From: Streptomyces luteolifulvus
GTDB taxonomy: Bacteria > Actinomycetota > Actinomycetes > Streptomycetales > Streptomycetaceae
Direction of reading: 5' to 3'
Assembly (NCBI RefSeq): GCF_008806595.1
Contig: NZ_VZRB01000003.1
Location: 124,001 to 188,000, forward strand
DNA length: 64,000 nucleotides
Shown: positions 42,470 to 52,014 of the stretch, one piece after another
How positions within the stretch are numbered: the first letter of the stretch is position 1
Layout of the letters: each line of letters starts with the position of its first letter
Translations under genes and position numbers: made by a program
Notes under the pieces: generated by a model
Seen by the model: the letters and a program-made list of their open reading frames with translations, nothing else
Told to the model about the DNA's origin: nothing
The model's database searches: none

Positions 42470-44041
42470 GTGCGGATACGACGCGTGGCGCCCTTACTCG
42501 CTGTGGGGGTTACGGCAACCTTGGTCCCCGCCCTCGCCCCGGCGCAGGCATCCGCGGCAGAACCGCTGAAGAGATTCGAGAGCCAGAAGCCCGCGTGGCA
42601 CCGATGCGACGCATCAATGCCCGCGGCATTCCAGTGCGCGACGCTCAAGGTCCCCCTCGACTACAGCCGCCCCGACGGCAAGACCATCAAGCTGGCCATC
42701 TCCCGCCAGAAGACCAGTGTCCCGGGCAAGCGGCGTGGCGCGATCCTCTTCAACCCCGGTGGTCCGGGCGGCGAGGGCCTGGAGATGCCGGTCATGATGA
42801 AGGAGATGATGCCCAAGAAGGTTCGCGAGCAGTACGACCTCATCGGGTTCGACCCGCGCGGCGTGGGGCGCAGCAGCCCGCTCACATGTGGTCTCACGGC
42901 CACGCAGCAGAACACCGAACACCCCTATAAGCCAGAAACGTTCAACCGTGACGTCAAGTGGGCCCGGACCGTCGCCGACAAGTGCCGTGCCAAGGACGGC
43001 GACAGGCTGCCGTACATCACCACCCGCAACACCGCCCGCGACATGGACGTCATCCGCGCTGTTCTGGGCGAGAAGAAGATCTCCTACCTGGGCTACTCCT
43101 ACGGCACGTACCTGGGCGCCGTCTACGCGCAGATGTTCCCCCAGCGGACCGACCGCTTCGTGCTGGACAGCGCGGTCGACCCTGCCCGGGTCTGGCGCGG
43201 CATGATCCAGGTCTGGGCGGAGGGCACCGAACCGGCGTTCACCCGCTGGACGAAGTGGACCGCGCAGCGCCACCGCACCTACAAACTCGGCAACACCCCG
43301 GCCAAGGTGAAGAAGACGTTCTGGAAACTGATTGCCCGGGCCGACCGCACACCCATCGACAACGATGGCACCAAGCTCACCGGGGACGACATCCGCGCCT
43401 CCCTGCGCGCCGAGTTCTTCAGCCCCAAGTCCGCGGCCGAGGCGGTCGTCGACCTCAAGAAGGCCGCCGACGGCCATGCGACCGCCCGCCGTTCCCCCAC
43501 GCCGGACAACCGGCCCGGGCCGCGCCGGTCCGCCGCCGCCCAGCCGCCGGCCGACAACGGCTCCGCCGCCTTCTGGACCGTGGTCTGCGGCGACACCGCA
43601 GCCTGGCCGCGCGATCCCGAGCAGTACCGGCGTGACGCGATCCGGGACAAGGCCAAGTACCCGCTCTACGGCGACTTCGGCTCCAACATCACGCCCTGCG
43701 CGTTCTGGGACGCGCCGGCCGAGCCCGTCACCACGGTGGACAACGACCTCGGCCTGCTCACCGTCCAGAACCAGTGGGACTCCCAGACGCCCCTCACCAG
43801 CGGCCTCGGCATGCACCATGCCCTGAAGGGCTCGCGCATGGTGTACGTCAAGGGCGGCGAAGGCCACGGCGTCTACGGAGACCCGCGCTCGTGCGCCGAC
43901 CGCACCGTCAACGCCTACCTGAGCAACGGAAAGCTTCCAGCCCAGGACGTCACCTGCAACACGTCCGGCCGCCGCAGCCCCGGCGCGGCCCAGCCCGTCA
44001 TCCCGACACCGCAGCACACACCGGGGGCGCCCCGCTTCTGA
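42470..44041 (+). CDS. Secreted alpha/beta-hydrolase, tripeptidyl aminopeptidase type
   Basis: A 523-residue protein from GTG 42470. The signal peptide ends near residue 29 (AQASA). The hydrolase fold shows GAILFNPGGPGGEG (oxyanion region), DLIGFDPRGVGRSSPL, the nucleophile GYSYGTYLG, the acid in QNQWDSQTP and the His in GEGHGVYG, matching SlpD/SlpE and Tap enzymes of Streptomyces that trim tripeptides from proteins. Leucine 9 is TTA (42494-42496), so its expression should depend on bldA and be late in development. A 35-residue Pro-rich tail closes the chain. No lipobox. Confidence 0.88.
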   Translation: MRIRRVAPLLAVGVTATLVPALAPAQASAAEPLKRFESQKPAWHRCDASMPAAFQCATLKVPLDYSRPDGKTIKLAISRQKTSVPGKRRGAILFNPGGPGGEGLEMPVMMKEMMPKKVREQYDLIGFDPRGVGRSSPLTCGLTATQQNTEHPYKPETFNRDVKWARTVADKCRAKDGDRLPYITTRNTARDMDVIRAVLGEKKISYLGYSYGTYLGAVYAQMFPQRTDRFVLDSAVDPARVWRGMIQVWAEGTEPAFTRWTKWTAQRHRTYKLGNTPAKVKKTFWKLIARADRTPIDNDGTKLTGDDIRASLRAEFFSPKSAAEAVVDLKKAADGHATARRSPTPDNRPGPRRSAAAQPPADNGSAAFWTVVCGDTAAWPRDPEQYRRDAIRDKAKYPLYGDFGSNITPCAFWDAPAEPVTTVDNDLGLLTVQNQWDSQTPLTSGLGMHHALKGSRMVYVKGGEGHGVYGDPRSCADRTVNAYLSNGKLPAQDVTCNTSGRRSPGAAQPVIPTPQHTPGAPRF

Positions 44042-44447
<406 letters not shown>

Positions 44448-45941
44448 TCAGCCGTCGCCCTCGCGGGAGGCCAGGGTGAGTTCGATGGTGTGTTCCTTGC
44501 CGCCGCGCTCGTAGGTGATCGTGACCTTGTCGCCGGGCTTGTGGGTCCAGATCTCGCCGATCAGGGTGGGGCCGCTGTCGATCACCCTGTCGTCGAGCTT
44601 GGTGATGACGTCGCCGGGCTTGAGGCCGGCCTTGTCCGCCGGGCCGCCCGGCTCCACCGCTTCGGAGCCGCTCGCGCCCTGTTCGGTGATCTTCGCCCCG
44701 CTCACCGATTCGTCGAGGGAGACGGACGCGCCGATCTTCGCGTAGACCGGCTTGCCGGTCTCGATCAGTTGCTGGGCGACGTACTTGGCCTGGTTGATCG
44801 GGATGGCGAAGCCCAGGCCGATCGAGCCGGACTGGCTGGTGCCGCCCAGGCCGCCGTTGCTGGTGGACTGGATCGCGGAGTTGATGCCGATGACGTTGCC
44901 CTTGGCGTCGAGCAGCGGGCCGCCGGAGTTGCCCGGGTTGATCGAGGCGTCGGTCTGCAGGGCGCTCATGTAGGACGCGTTGCTGCCGCTGCCGTCGCTG
45001 GAGGCCACGGGGCGGTTCTTGGCGCTGATGATGCCGGTCGTCACCGTGTTGGACAGGCCGAAGGGCGCGCCGATCGCGATCGTCGAGTCGCCGACGGCCA
45101 CCTTGTCCGAGTCGCCGAGGGTCAGCGGCTTCAGGTCCGAGGGGGCGTTCTTGAGCTTGATCACCGCGACGTCGTAGCCCTGTGCGTGGCCGACGACCTC
45201 GGCGTCGTACTTCTTGCCGCTCGGGAACGTCGCGGAGAGCTTGCCGCCGTCGACGGCGCCCGCCACCACGTGGTTGTTGGTGACGATGTGGCCCTCGGTG
45301 TCGAAGACGAAGCCGGTGCCGGTGCCGCCCTCGCCGCTGGTGCTCTCGGCCTGGATGGTGACGGTGCTCGGCAGCGCCTTCGCGGCCACGCCCGCGACGG
45401 TTCCCGGGTCGCGCTTGAGGGAGCCGCCGCTGTCGGATGCGGAGACGGTCGTGGACGAGCCGCTCTCGTCGTTGTTCTTGGCCAGGGTGTAGCCGAGGCC
45501 GCCGCCCAGGCCGCCCGCGACCAGCGCGGCCACGAGGATCGCGGCGAGCATTCCGCCGCGCCCCTTGCCGGGCTTGGGGGCGGGCTGCTGGTAGGTGGAG
45601 CCCCAGCCGGATCCCGCGCCGCCCCCGTCCGCGTACGAGGGGGTCGGGGGCGGCGGGGGCGGCCAGCCGCTCTCGGGGGCGGGCCCGGCGGCGGGGGTGT
45701 GGCCGGCGCCTGCGGGTGTCTGACCCTGGGAGCCCGTCGAGGCGTACGCCGGGGGCTGGCCTGCGTGCACCAGTTCCTGCTCGGGTGTGGCGGGGGCGCC
45801 CGGAGGCACCGCCGGCAGTGGAGTCGTCGGCGCGCCGCTCCCGGGCGCGGCGGCCTGCGGGGAGGCTGCGGGAGATTCCACCGGCACGGGAGGTGCGGAC
45901 GGGGCCGGGGGTACCGCAGTGCCCTCGTTCTCGGTGCTCAC
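44448..45941 (-). CDS. HtrA/DegP-like membrane-anchored serine protease with PDZ domain
   Basis: A 497-residue protein; GTG 45941 is chosen because AGGAG lies ten bases upstream. Residues 1-135 are Pro/Ala/Gly-rich and cytoplasmic. One membrane helix follows (GGMLAAILVAALVAGGLGGG). The trypsin-like domain has the catalytic triad His in TNNHVV, Asp in GYDVAVIKL and Ser in NPGNSGGPL. The PDZ domain is at about residues 400-490 (GGPADKAGLKPGDVITKLDD). The family degrades misfolded exported proteins. It is divergent from the GDPD gene. Confidence 0.92.
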   Translation of the reverse strand: MSTENEGTAVPPAPSAPPVPVESPAASPQAAAPGSGAPTTPLPAVPPGAPATPEQELVHAGQPPAYASTGSQGQTPAGAGHTPAAGPAPESGWPPPPPPTPSYADGGGAGSGWGSTYQQPAPKPGKGRGGMLAAILVAALVAGGLGGGLGYTLAKNNDESGSSTTVSASDSGGSLKRDPGTVAGVAAKALPSTVTIQAESTSGEGGTGTGFVFDTEGHIVTNNHVVAGAVDGGKLSATFPSGKKYDAEVVGHAQGYDVAVIKLKNAPSDLKPLTLGDSDKVAVGDSTIAIGAPFGLSNTVTTGIISAKNRPVASSDGSGSNASYMSALQTDASINPGNSGGPLLDAKGNVIGINSAIQSTSNGGLGGTSQSGSIGLGFAIPINQAKYVAQQLIETGKPVYAKIGASVSLDESVSGAKITEQGASGSEAVEPGGPADKAGLKPGDVITKLDDRVIDSGPTLIGEIWTHKPGDKVTITYERGGKEHTIELTLASREGDG

Positions 45942-46229
45942 AGCTTTTTCTCCTAGATCCACGGCTGTTGTTCGGTTCGCACTCGGCCACGCGCGTTCAC
46001 GCTTGTCGGCGCTTGTCGGCGGACGGCGCGATGCAGCTGTGCATGTTTTTTTGTATGGCGCCAGCTTTTCCCACGGGACGTCAGGGCACCATAAGCAGTG
46101 ACTGTGCGTCCGGGACCACCCTTTATATAGGATCATCAGGACTTAAAGGACGCATTCTGTTGCCCTCCCGTAGCCCGGCTGTGGCCCTCCTGCGCCACGC
46201 ATACCCCGGCACGGTGGCACCATGACGCG

Positions 46230-47057
46230 GTGACCCAAGCACGACCGCACCGGACTCAAGTCGTCGCCCACCGCGGAGCCTCCGAAGAGGCCCCGGAGCA
46301 CACCCTGGCGGCGTACAGGAAAGCGATCGAGGACGGTGCCGACGCCCTCGAGTGCGATGTACGCCTCACGGCGGACGGCCATCTCGTCTGTGTCCACGAC
46401 CGTCGCGTCAACCGTACGTCCAACGGCCGCGGCGCGGTCTCCGCGCTCGAGCTCGCCGACCTCGCCGCGCTGGACTTCGGCTCCCGCAAGAGCCGGGACT
46501 TCTGGCGCACGCGCGACGAGGAGCCGGACTGGGAGTTCCGTCCCGAGGACCGCGAGGACACATCCGTCCTCACCCTGGAGCGGCTGCTGGAGCTCGTCGC
46601 CGACGCCGGGCGCCCGGTGGATCTGGCGATCGAGACCAAGCACCCCACGCGCTGGGCGGGGCAGGTCGAGGAGCGGCTGCTGGTCCTGCTGAAGCGTTTC
46701 GGCCTGGACGCCCCGGCCCCGGCCGCCGACTCGACGGTCCGCGTCATGAGCTTCTCGGCGCGTTCGCTGCACCGTGTGCGGGCAGCGTCGCCGACGTTGC
46801 CGACGGTGTACCTGATGCAGTTCGTCTCGCCCCGTCTGCGGGACGGACGGCTGCCCGCCGGCGTCCGGATCGCCGGCCCCTCGATCCGCATCGTGCGCAA
46901 TCAGCCGGCGTACATCGAGCGTCTGAAGCAGGCCGGCCATCAGGTGCATGTGTGGACCGTGAACGAGCCGGAGGACGTGGATCTCTGCGTCGGCCTGGGC
47001 GTCGACGCCATCATCACCAACCGCCCGCGCGCGGTACTGCGTCAACTCGGTCGCTGA
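46230..47057 (+). CDS. Glycerophosphodiester phosphodiesterase
   Basis: A 275-residue protein from GTG 46230. VVAHRGASEEAPEHTLAAYR and GADALECDVRLTADGHLVCV followed by HDRRVNRTSNG contain the His, Glu, Asp and second His of the GDPD active site. The end VHVWTVNEPEDVDLCVGLGV is the standard TIM-barrel closing motif. There is no signal peptide, so it acts in the cytoplasm, releasing glycerol-3-phosphate from phospholipid-derived diesters. Confidence 0.92.
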   Translation: MTQARPHRTQVVAHRGASEEAPEHTLAAYRKAIEDGADALECDVRLTADGHLVCVHDRRVNRTSNGRGAVSALELADLAALDFGSRKSRDFWRTRDEEPDWEFRPEDREDTSVLTLERLLELVADAGRPVDLAIETKHPTRWAGQVEERLLVLLKRFGLDAPAPAADSTVRVMSFSARSLHRVRAASPTLPTVYLMQFVSPRLRDGRLPAGVRIAGPSIRIVRNQPAYIERLKQAGHQVHVWTVNEPEDVDLCVGLGVDAIITNRPRAVLRQLGR

Positions 47058-47280
47058 CTGATAAAGACCTGGGCACCTGCCTTGACCCGGCCATGCCTCT
47101 GAACCATCCTCCGGAGTCGGCCACACCGTCGAAATCCGGCCATACGTTACAGGGAGTGCTCCGGCGCGTTCGGTCCGTGTTCGATGTTTGCGAATGCGTC
47201 ACAGGACGGGGATTGGCCGGTTTCCGGTACAGGCCAATGGGGCATCCACACCGTGGCGTGGGGCAAAGGAGGTCTCGGGG

Positions 47281-47832
47281 GTGGCGTTGGTGGTGGCACA
47301 GGAGGTGCCCACGTCGTCAAGCATGGCCGTTCCCCATGGCCCTGCGGGCGTGGGGAAGGCGAGACATCGTATGCGCGCTCAGTTGCGCAGGGGAGGCGTC
47401 TCGGAATCGGTCATCGAGGACGCAGTTCTGATTCTTTCCGAACTCTTGAGCAATGCGTGCAAGCACGGCCGGCCGCTGGGTGAAGCCCTGGCCGGGGACG
47501 GCGACGTCCGCGCCGCCTGGCGCGTGGACTCGGGCGGCAGACTCACGGTCGAGGTGACGGACGGCGGCGGGCCCACCCGCCCTGCTCCGGCCACGCCCTC
47601 GGTCACCGCGCACGGCGGCCGTGGGCTCAACATCATCACAGCGCTCGCCGACGACTGGGGCGTACGGGACGAGATCCGTGGCGAGGTCACGGTGTGGGTC
47701 GTCGTCCACGCGGATCTTCGTGATCCGGACGCGGGTCACCGTCGCGACGACTTCGCGACCCGTATCACCGCCCCTTCGGTGGCGGCCATACCCGGCCTCG
47801 ACTTCGCAGACGCCTTCGACGACCTGGACTGA
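47281..47832 (+). CDS. RsbW-like ATP-binding (anti-sigma type) protein
   Basis: A 183-residue protein from GTG 47281, with AAAGGAGG eight bases upstream. It has the GHKL ATPase boxes: LILSELLSNACKHGR (N box), VEVTDGGGPTRP (G1) and GGRGLNIITALADDWG (G2). Such single-domain proteins are very common in Streptomyces, regulating sigma factors or anti-anti-sigma partners. No partner gene lies next to it. The C-terminal 40 residues are acidic. Confidence 0.82.
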   Translation: MALVVAQEVPTSSSMAVPHGPAGVGKARHRMRAQLRRGGVSESVIEDAVLILSELLSNACKHGRPLGEALAGDGDVRAAWRVDSGGRLTVEVTDGGGPTRPAPATPSVTAHGGRGLNIITALADDWGVRDEIRGEVTVWVVVHADLRDPDAGHRRDDFATRITAPSVAAIPGLDFADAFDDLD

Positions 47833-47975
47833 GACCGAGTCCACGGGCCGGCAGGCAGGTCGTGGTGCCCACAGGATCGGCACACGGGCCGCGTTGTCCA
47901 CAGGCGCCGTCGGTGTTGGCGTGAACGGCTAGGCTCCCGCCGTACGAGACGAGCCGTAACCGGGAGACACCCACG

Positions 47976-48941
47976 ATGGCCAAGAAGCGACCCCAGACGA
48001 AGGCCAAGCGGCCGCAGCTCACCGACGGAGAGATCCCGGTCGTCGGCGCCCGCGAGCCCTGCCCGTGCGGCAGCGGCCGCCGCTACAAGGCCTGCCACGG
48101 CCGGGCCGCGGCCCACGCCGTGACCGAGCTGGTGCAGCGCCCGTTCGAGGGGCTGCCCGGCGAGTGCGACTGGGTCGCGCTGCGCGAACTGGTCCCGGCC
48201 GCCACGGTCGAGCTGACGCTGCGCGGCGGCCCCCCCGAAGGCGTCCCGTCGGTCACGCTGGCCACGGTCCTGCCGATGGCCTGGCCCGCGCTGCGCCGCG
48301 ACGACGGATCGGTGCTGCTGGGCCTGCAGAACGACACGGCGTCTGGCGACATCAGCCGCGACCTCGCCGACACCCTGCAGCGCGCGCTCGCGGCCGAGCC
48401 GGGGACGCCGGTCCAGGGCCGCCGCGCCCCGGCCGACGGTCCGCGGCTTCAGGACCTGCTCGACCCGGAAGGCGCGTTCGAGCCAGTTGTGCACGAGGGC
48501 TTCGAGTTCTGGGTCCCGGACACCGAGAACGCCACACCGGACGTGACCGCCTCCCTGGAGCGGGCCAACGCCGCGGCCATCCCGACCGCGAAGCTTGCCG
48601 GGGTCGACTCCGCGTACTGGTGCGAGACCCCGGACAAGAACCATCTGCGCTGGGTCATGCCGCACGCGGAGGAGCAGCTGCTGGACGCCCTCGCGCGGCT
48701 GCACGCTGCGGGGAGCTCCGGCCTCGGTGAGGGCACCCGTCTGGTGGGCTCCTTCCGCGCTCACGGGCTGACCGTGCCGGTCTGGGACCTGCCGAGCGGG
48801 GTCACCGCGGACGACGTCGAGAAGCCCGCCGCCGAGTTCGCCGAGCGCCTCGCCGGTGCGCTGGCCACGGACGCGCCGCTCACCTCGGACGAGCGTCGCG
48901 CGCGCGGCGGCCTGACCAACCGGCAGGTCACGCTCAGCTGA
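47976..48941 (+). CDS. SEC-C motif protein, DUF5926 family
   Basis: A 321-residue protein from ATG 47976. The N-terminus is basic and then has PCPCGSGRRYKACHG, the zinc-binding SEC-C motif of SecA. The remaining 270 residues match DUF5926, conserved in actinomycetes and of unknown function (LPMAWPALRRDDGSVLLGLQ, YWCETPDKNHLRWVMPHAEE). The SEC-C motif suggests binding to ribosomes or the secretion machinery. A perfect hairpin stands directly after the stop. Confidence 0.85.
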   Translation: MAKKRPQTKAKRPQLTDGEIPVVGAREPCPCGSGRRYKACHGRAAAHAVTELVQRPFEGLPGECDWVALRELVPAATVELTLRGGPPEGVPSVTLATVLPMAWPALRRDDGSVLLGLQNDTASGDISRDLADTLQRALAAEPGTPVQGRRAPADGPRLQDLLDPEGAFEPVVHEGFEFWVPDTENATPDVTASLERANAAAIPTAKLAGVDSAYWCETPDKNHLRWVMPHAEEQLLDALARLHAAGSSGLGEGTRLVGSFRAHGLTVPVWDLPSGVTADDVEKPAAEFAERLAGALATDAPLTSDERRARGGLTNRQVTLS

Positions 48942-49152
48942 CGCAGCGAGTGCGGCTGACCGGTCGGTCAGCCGCACTGGGCAGGGCGGAACCAGACCCT
49001 CCGCCTTCAACTCCCGGTGAGGACAAGCCAGTCCGTGTCCGAATAGCCGAGGAATACCCGAGATCGAATTTGCGAACTGCCGATCTCTTGTTACCGTTCC
49101 AGTAGCCCGGTTGCTGGTGCATCCCCCGTCGCCAGCAACCGGGTCTTTCCAT
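48934..49152 (-). CDS. Possible small ORF with a hairpin in its 5' end
   Basis: A 72-residue frame from ATG 49152, with AAAGGAG seven bases upstream. The chain is basic and Gly/Ser-rich (MERPGCWRRGMHQQPGYWNG). It overlaps the DUF5926 gene by eight bases and contains two inverted repeats. The strong ribosome site argues for a real gene; the composition and RNA structure argue for a leader or regulatory RNA. Confidence 0.35.
   Translation of the reverse strand: MERPGCWRRGMHQQPGYWNGNKRSAVRKFDLGYSSAIRTRTGLSSPGVEGGGSGSALPSAADRPVSRTRCVS
48948..48975 (+). terminator. Palindromic hairpin after DUF5926 gene
   Basis: A perfect 11-bp stem (48948-48958 with 48965-48975), six bases after the stop at 48941. 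Confidence 0.75.
49060..49143. promoter_or_regulatory. Pair of inverted repeats, candidate structured RNA or terminator
   Basis: GAGATCG and CGATCTC (49060-49087) form one dyad. CCCGGTTGCTGG (49106-49117) pairs perfectly with 49132-49143 and is followed by TCTTTCC on the plus strand. The second hairpin can act as a plus-strand terminator; on the minus strand it begins six bases after a start codon. Confidence 0.5.
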
Positions 49153-49236
49153 GTGCGTTCTCCTTTACGGAACCACGCCACATGTCAGCTCCCCCCGAGC
49201 GGCGCGGAGTTGCCCCGCCGCCGGGGGAGGCGAGTG

Positions 49237-49902
49237 CTACAGCTCGGGCGCGCTCACACCCGTACGGGTGAGCGTCTCGACGACCGTGTCCACCACGGCC
49301 TCCACATCGGGCACCCACGGAGAGGCCGAGCCGGGCAGCGGTGCACGCTCCCAGGTGATCGGCCCCTGTCCGGTCTCGGAGGGGGGCAGGGCGAGGTAGC
49401 CGCCCTCGCCGTGGAAGCGGAGGGAGCCGGGGACGAAGTCCTGGGCGTAGAGCAGCTCGCCCAACTGCTCCAAGGAGTACGGCTTCACGAGCAGCGCCCA
49501 GCGCGCCGGCGAGGCGATCACCGGGCCGAGACGCATGCCCCGGCGGTCGAGCACGTCGAGGGCGCGGGCGGCCGCGAGGGCCGGCAGGCTGACCGCGCAC
49601 GGGGCATGGCCGCCGGTGGCGAGGAGGATCGGCGCGGCGGGCCGGTTGGTCCACCACCAGCGCACCATGCGCTCGTCGGTGGTGGCCGCGAGGAGTCCGG
49701 GGTCGAAGGGGTGCGCGCCGGGCACCGAGCACTCCGGGTCGGGGCAGCCGCAGCGGGAGCGCCCCTGCGGGTCCGCTGTCACGCCCGGGAGTACGGGCCA
49801 CTGCCATTCCGTCGCGAAGGTCAGGGCCGCGCTGATCACATCAGGCCTCCCGTCGCCGCGCTTGGACAGGAGCCTGCGTCGCCTTCCGAGGATCTCGCGC
49901 AT
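49237..49902 (-). CDS. Prim-pol-like (bifunctional primase/polymerase) protein
   Basis: A 221-residue protein from ATG 49902 (GGAAAGGAAC upstream). ALTFATEWQWPVLPGVTADP is the N-terminal strand-helix of the prim-pol family. CGCPDPECSVPGAHPFDP carries a zinc-binding-like cluster. WWWTNRPAAPILLATGGHAP and GYLALPPSETGQGPITWERA complete the fold. The acidic catalytic pair seen in the gene at 37,436 (GVDLDT) is not evident; the matching segment reads APCAVSLPAL. It may therefore have lost polymerase activity. Confidence 0.75.
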   Translation of the reverse strand: MREILGRRRRLLSKRGDGRPDVISAALTFATEWQWPVLPGVTADPQGRSRCGCPDPECSVPGAHPFDPGLLAATTDERMVRWWWTNRPAAPILLATGGHAPCAVSLPALAAARALDVLDRRGMRLGPVIASPARWALLVKPYSLEQLGELLYAQDFVPGSLRFHGEGGYLALPPSETGQGPITWERAPLPGSASPWVPDVEAVVDTVVETLTRTGVSAPEL

Positions 49903-50393
49903 GAGCGCTCGTTCCTTTCCGTTGCACGCCTGGCAACACGTGGTCCACATCACACCATGTGTCGATCGCTTCACTGTGCGTACCTGCTGGCGCATCACAC
50001 CCCTGCCCGAGGCAGGGGGAACCCCTATGGGTCGAGCGTTGGCCGCGTCCACGGCAACCTGACCCATACCGCTTCTCTCAACAGCATGGGCATGGCGTGG
50101 GGGTGGCGAAGTCTGGCGTTTGCCGTCCCGCGTATTCCTCTTCGCCTCCGCCACGGGAGGATGGGGCACGATCGTCGGTGGCTAAGACGCCCGGGTCCGT
50201 CGCCAGGTTCCGGGCGGCTGTCAACCGCCCCTGGCCTTCTCCGAGTACGTACCCATCACGACCGTTGTGACGCTCCGTCGAGCAAGCCCAGTCGACCGCA
50301 ATAGGGCGTTACCCGAGGCTTTTTTAGGCCAACTTTGCCATTCAGCACGAAGCGCGCCGGTTGCTCATGGACACCAGGAATCCCGGCAGGACA
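49903..50393. other. Divergent intergenic region, no gene
   Basis: About 490 bases between the minus-strand prim-pol-like gene and the plus-strand phosphatase gene. It contains a tight hairpin (50000-50007 with 50011-50018), another GC stem near 50,211-50,230 and a T6 run near 50,320. Promoters for both genes should be here. I see no coding sequence I can support. Confidence 0.5.
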
Positions 50394-51905
50394 ATGCTGG
50401 ACATCCCCCCACGAGCGCGTGTACATGTGGAGACACTGCTAGCGGCGCAGAATGACATGGGGGTTTGCGATGCTTTTGAGCAATACGCACCGGTCGGAAA
50501 GCCGGACGCCATGAACGCCCCGCACCCTCCGAAAGTGGCTGGAATCGATTCAACGGTTCCATCGCCCGCACACACTGTCGCGCCCGCGCACACCGCCTCG
50601 GACACCTCCCCGGTCTCGCCGCCGCACCCACCGGGCGCCCTGCTCCAGGACCGGCTCGCCGGCTGGATCTCGGACCTCACGACCCTCCACGAACTCATCG
50701 AACGCCTCGTCCGCACGGACACACTCTCCGATGCCCTCCAGGAACTGCTGCGCGCCGGTGCCGCCCTGGTGGGCGCCCGGCGCGGTCTCGTCGTATTGGA
50801 GCCCGGCGACGGACTCGGCCCGGACACCACCATCGGCCTGGGACTCGCGCGGGCCGACCTCGGCCACATCGAGACCGTGCCGCGCAGCTCCCTGTCGTAC
50901 GGCCGGATCCTCGACGGACTGCCGGGCGGGGACGGTGAGATCGCCGAGCCGGACCTGTTCGCCGAGGACGCCCTCGATCCCCGGCACCGCGAGGTGGCCG
51001 CCCGCCTCGGCTACGCTGCCAGCTACGCGCTCCCCCTGACCTCCGAGGACGCCGGCCGGCTCGGCGCCGCCGTATGGCTCTACGACGAGCCCGCCGAGCC
51101 AGGCGAACGCCAGCGCCATCTCGCCGGCCTGTACACCCGCTACGCCACCGAGCACCTGGCCCGGCTCCTCGAAGTCGAGCGCACGCGCGCGTCCATGGCG
51201 ACGATGGCGGAGGAACTGCTGCCGTCCCGGCTCCCCCGCGTGGCCGGAGTGCAGCTCGCCGTCCGGCACCGCACCGGCCCGCGCGGCGGCGGCGACTGGT
51301 ACGACGCGCTGCCGCTGCCGGACGCCGCGCTCGGTCTCGCGGTGGGCTCGGTGACCGGGTCCGGTCCGAGCGCGGTCGCCGCGATGGGGCGGCTGCGGGC
51401 CAGTCTGCGCGCGTACGCGGTGATGGAGGGCGAGGACCCCGTCGCCGTCCTGTCCGACCTGGAGCTGCTGCTCAGGCTCACCGAGCCCGCCCGTTCGGCG
51501 ACCGCCCTGTTCGCCTACTGCGAGCCCGCGCTGCGCAAGATCACCCTCGCCGGTGCCGGGCACAGCCCGCCACTGCTGATCGGCGAGCGGCGCACCGAGT
51601 TCGTGGAGACCTCCGTCTCCGCGCCGCTGGGCATGCTCGCCTGCTGGGAGGCGCCGAGCGTGGAACTGCAGGCAGAACCCGGAGAGACGGTTCTGCTGTA
51701 CACCGACGGGCTGCTGCACCGCACCGGCGACCCCACCGACCGCGCCTTCGCACGACTGCACGCGGCCGCGGCCGGCGTACCGAAGGCACTGCGGCGCGAC
51801 CCGGGCGCGGTCGCCGACCACGTCCTGCGGGCGGTGCTGCCGGACGGGCTGGACGCCGGGGACTCCGAGGAGGACGTGGTCCTGCTCGCTGCCCGTTTCG
51901 AGTAA
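50394..51905 (+). CDS. GAF-PP2C (SpoIIE/RsbU-type) protein, possibly degenerate phosphatase
   Basis: A 503-residue protein from ATG 50394 (GGCAGG upstream; a longer TTG frame exists). Residues 1-90 are variable. A GAF-like domain spans about 100-270. The PP2C domain begins with GPRGGGDWYDALPLPDAALG, has YTDGLLHRTG and ends with EEDVVLLAARFE. The normally conserved GDVxGHG box reads GSVTGSG, so one metal-binding Asp and the His are gone. The family dephosphorylates anti-sigma antagonists; this member may be weak or a binding-only protein. Confidence 0.85.
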   Translation: MLDIPPRARVHVETLLAAQNDMGVCDAFEQYAPVGKPDAMNAPHPPKVAGIDSTVPSPAHTVAPAHTASDTSPVSPPHPPGALLQDRLAGWISDLTTLHELIERLVRTDTLSDALQELLRAGAALVGARRGLVVLEPGDGLGPDTTIGLGLARADLGHIETVPRSSLSYGRILDGLPGGDGEIAEPDLFAEDALDPRHREVAARLGYAASYALPLTSEDAGRLGAAVWLYDEPAEPGERQRHLAGLYTRYATEHLARLLEVERTRASMATMAEELLPSRLPRVAGVQLAVRHRTGPRGGGDWYDALPLPDAALGLAVGSVTGSGPSAVAAMGRLRASLRAYAVMEGEDPVAVLSDLELLLRLTEPARSATALFAYCEPALRKITLAGAGHSPPLLIGERRTEFVETSVSAPLGMLACWEAPSVELQAEPGETVLLYTDGLLHRTGDPTDRAFARLHAAAAGVPKALRRDPGAVADHVLRAVLPDGLDAGDSEEDVVLLAARFE

Positions 51906-52014
51906 GTCGGCCGTCCTGTCGAGCAGTCGGCTGTAACAGGTGTATCGGCCCTGGGCCCCCTTCCGTACGACCGTACGATGGAGGGGGTCCAGTGCCGTAC
52001 CGAGGAGGATGACC

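Noticed and set aside
44448..44745. Plus-strand frames opposite the HtrA-like protease
   Set aside because: No domain or ribosome site; the protease on the other strand has a full catalytic triad and PDZ domain.
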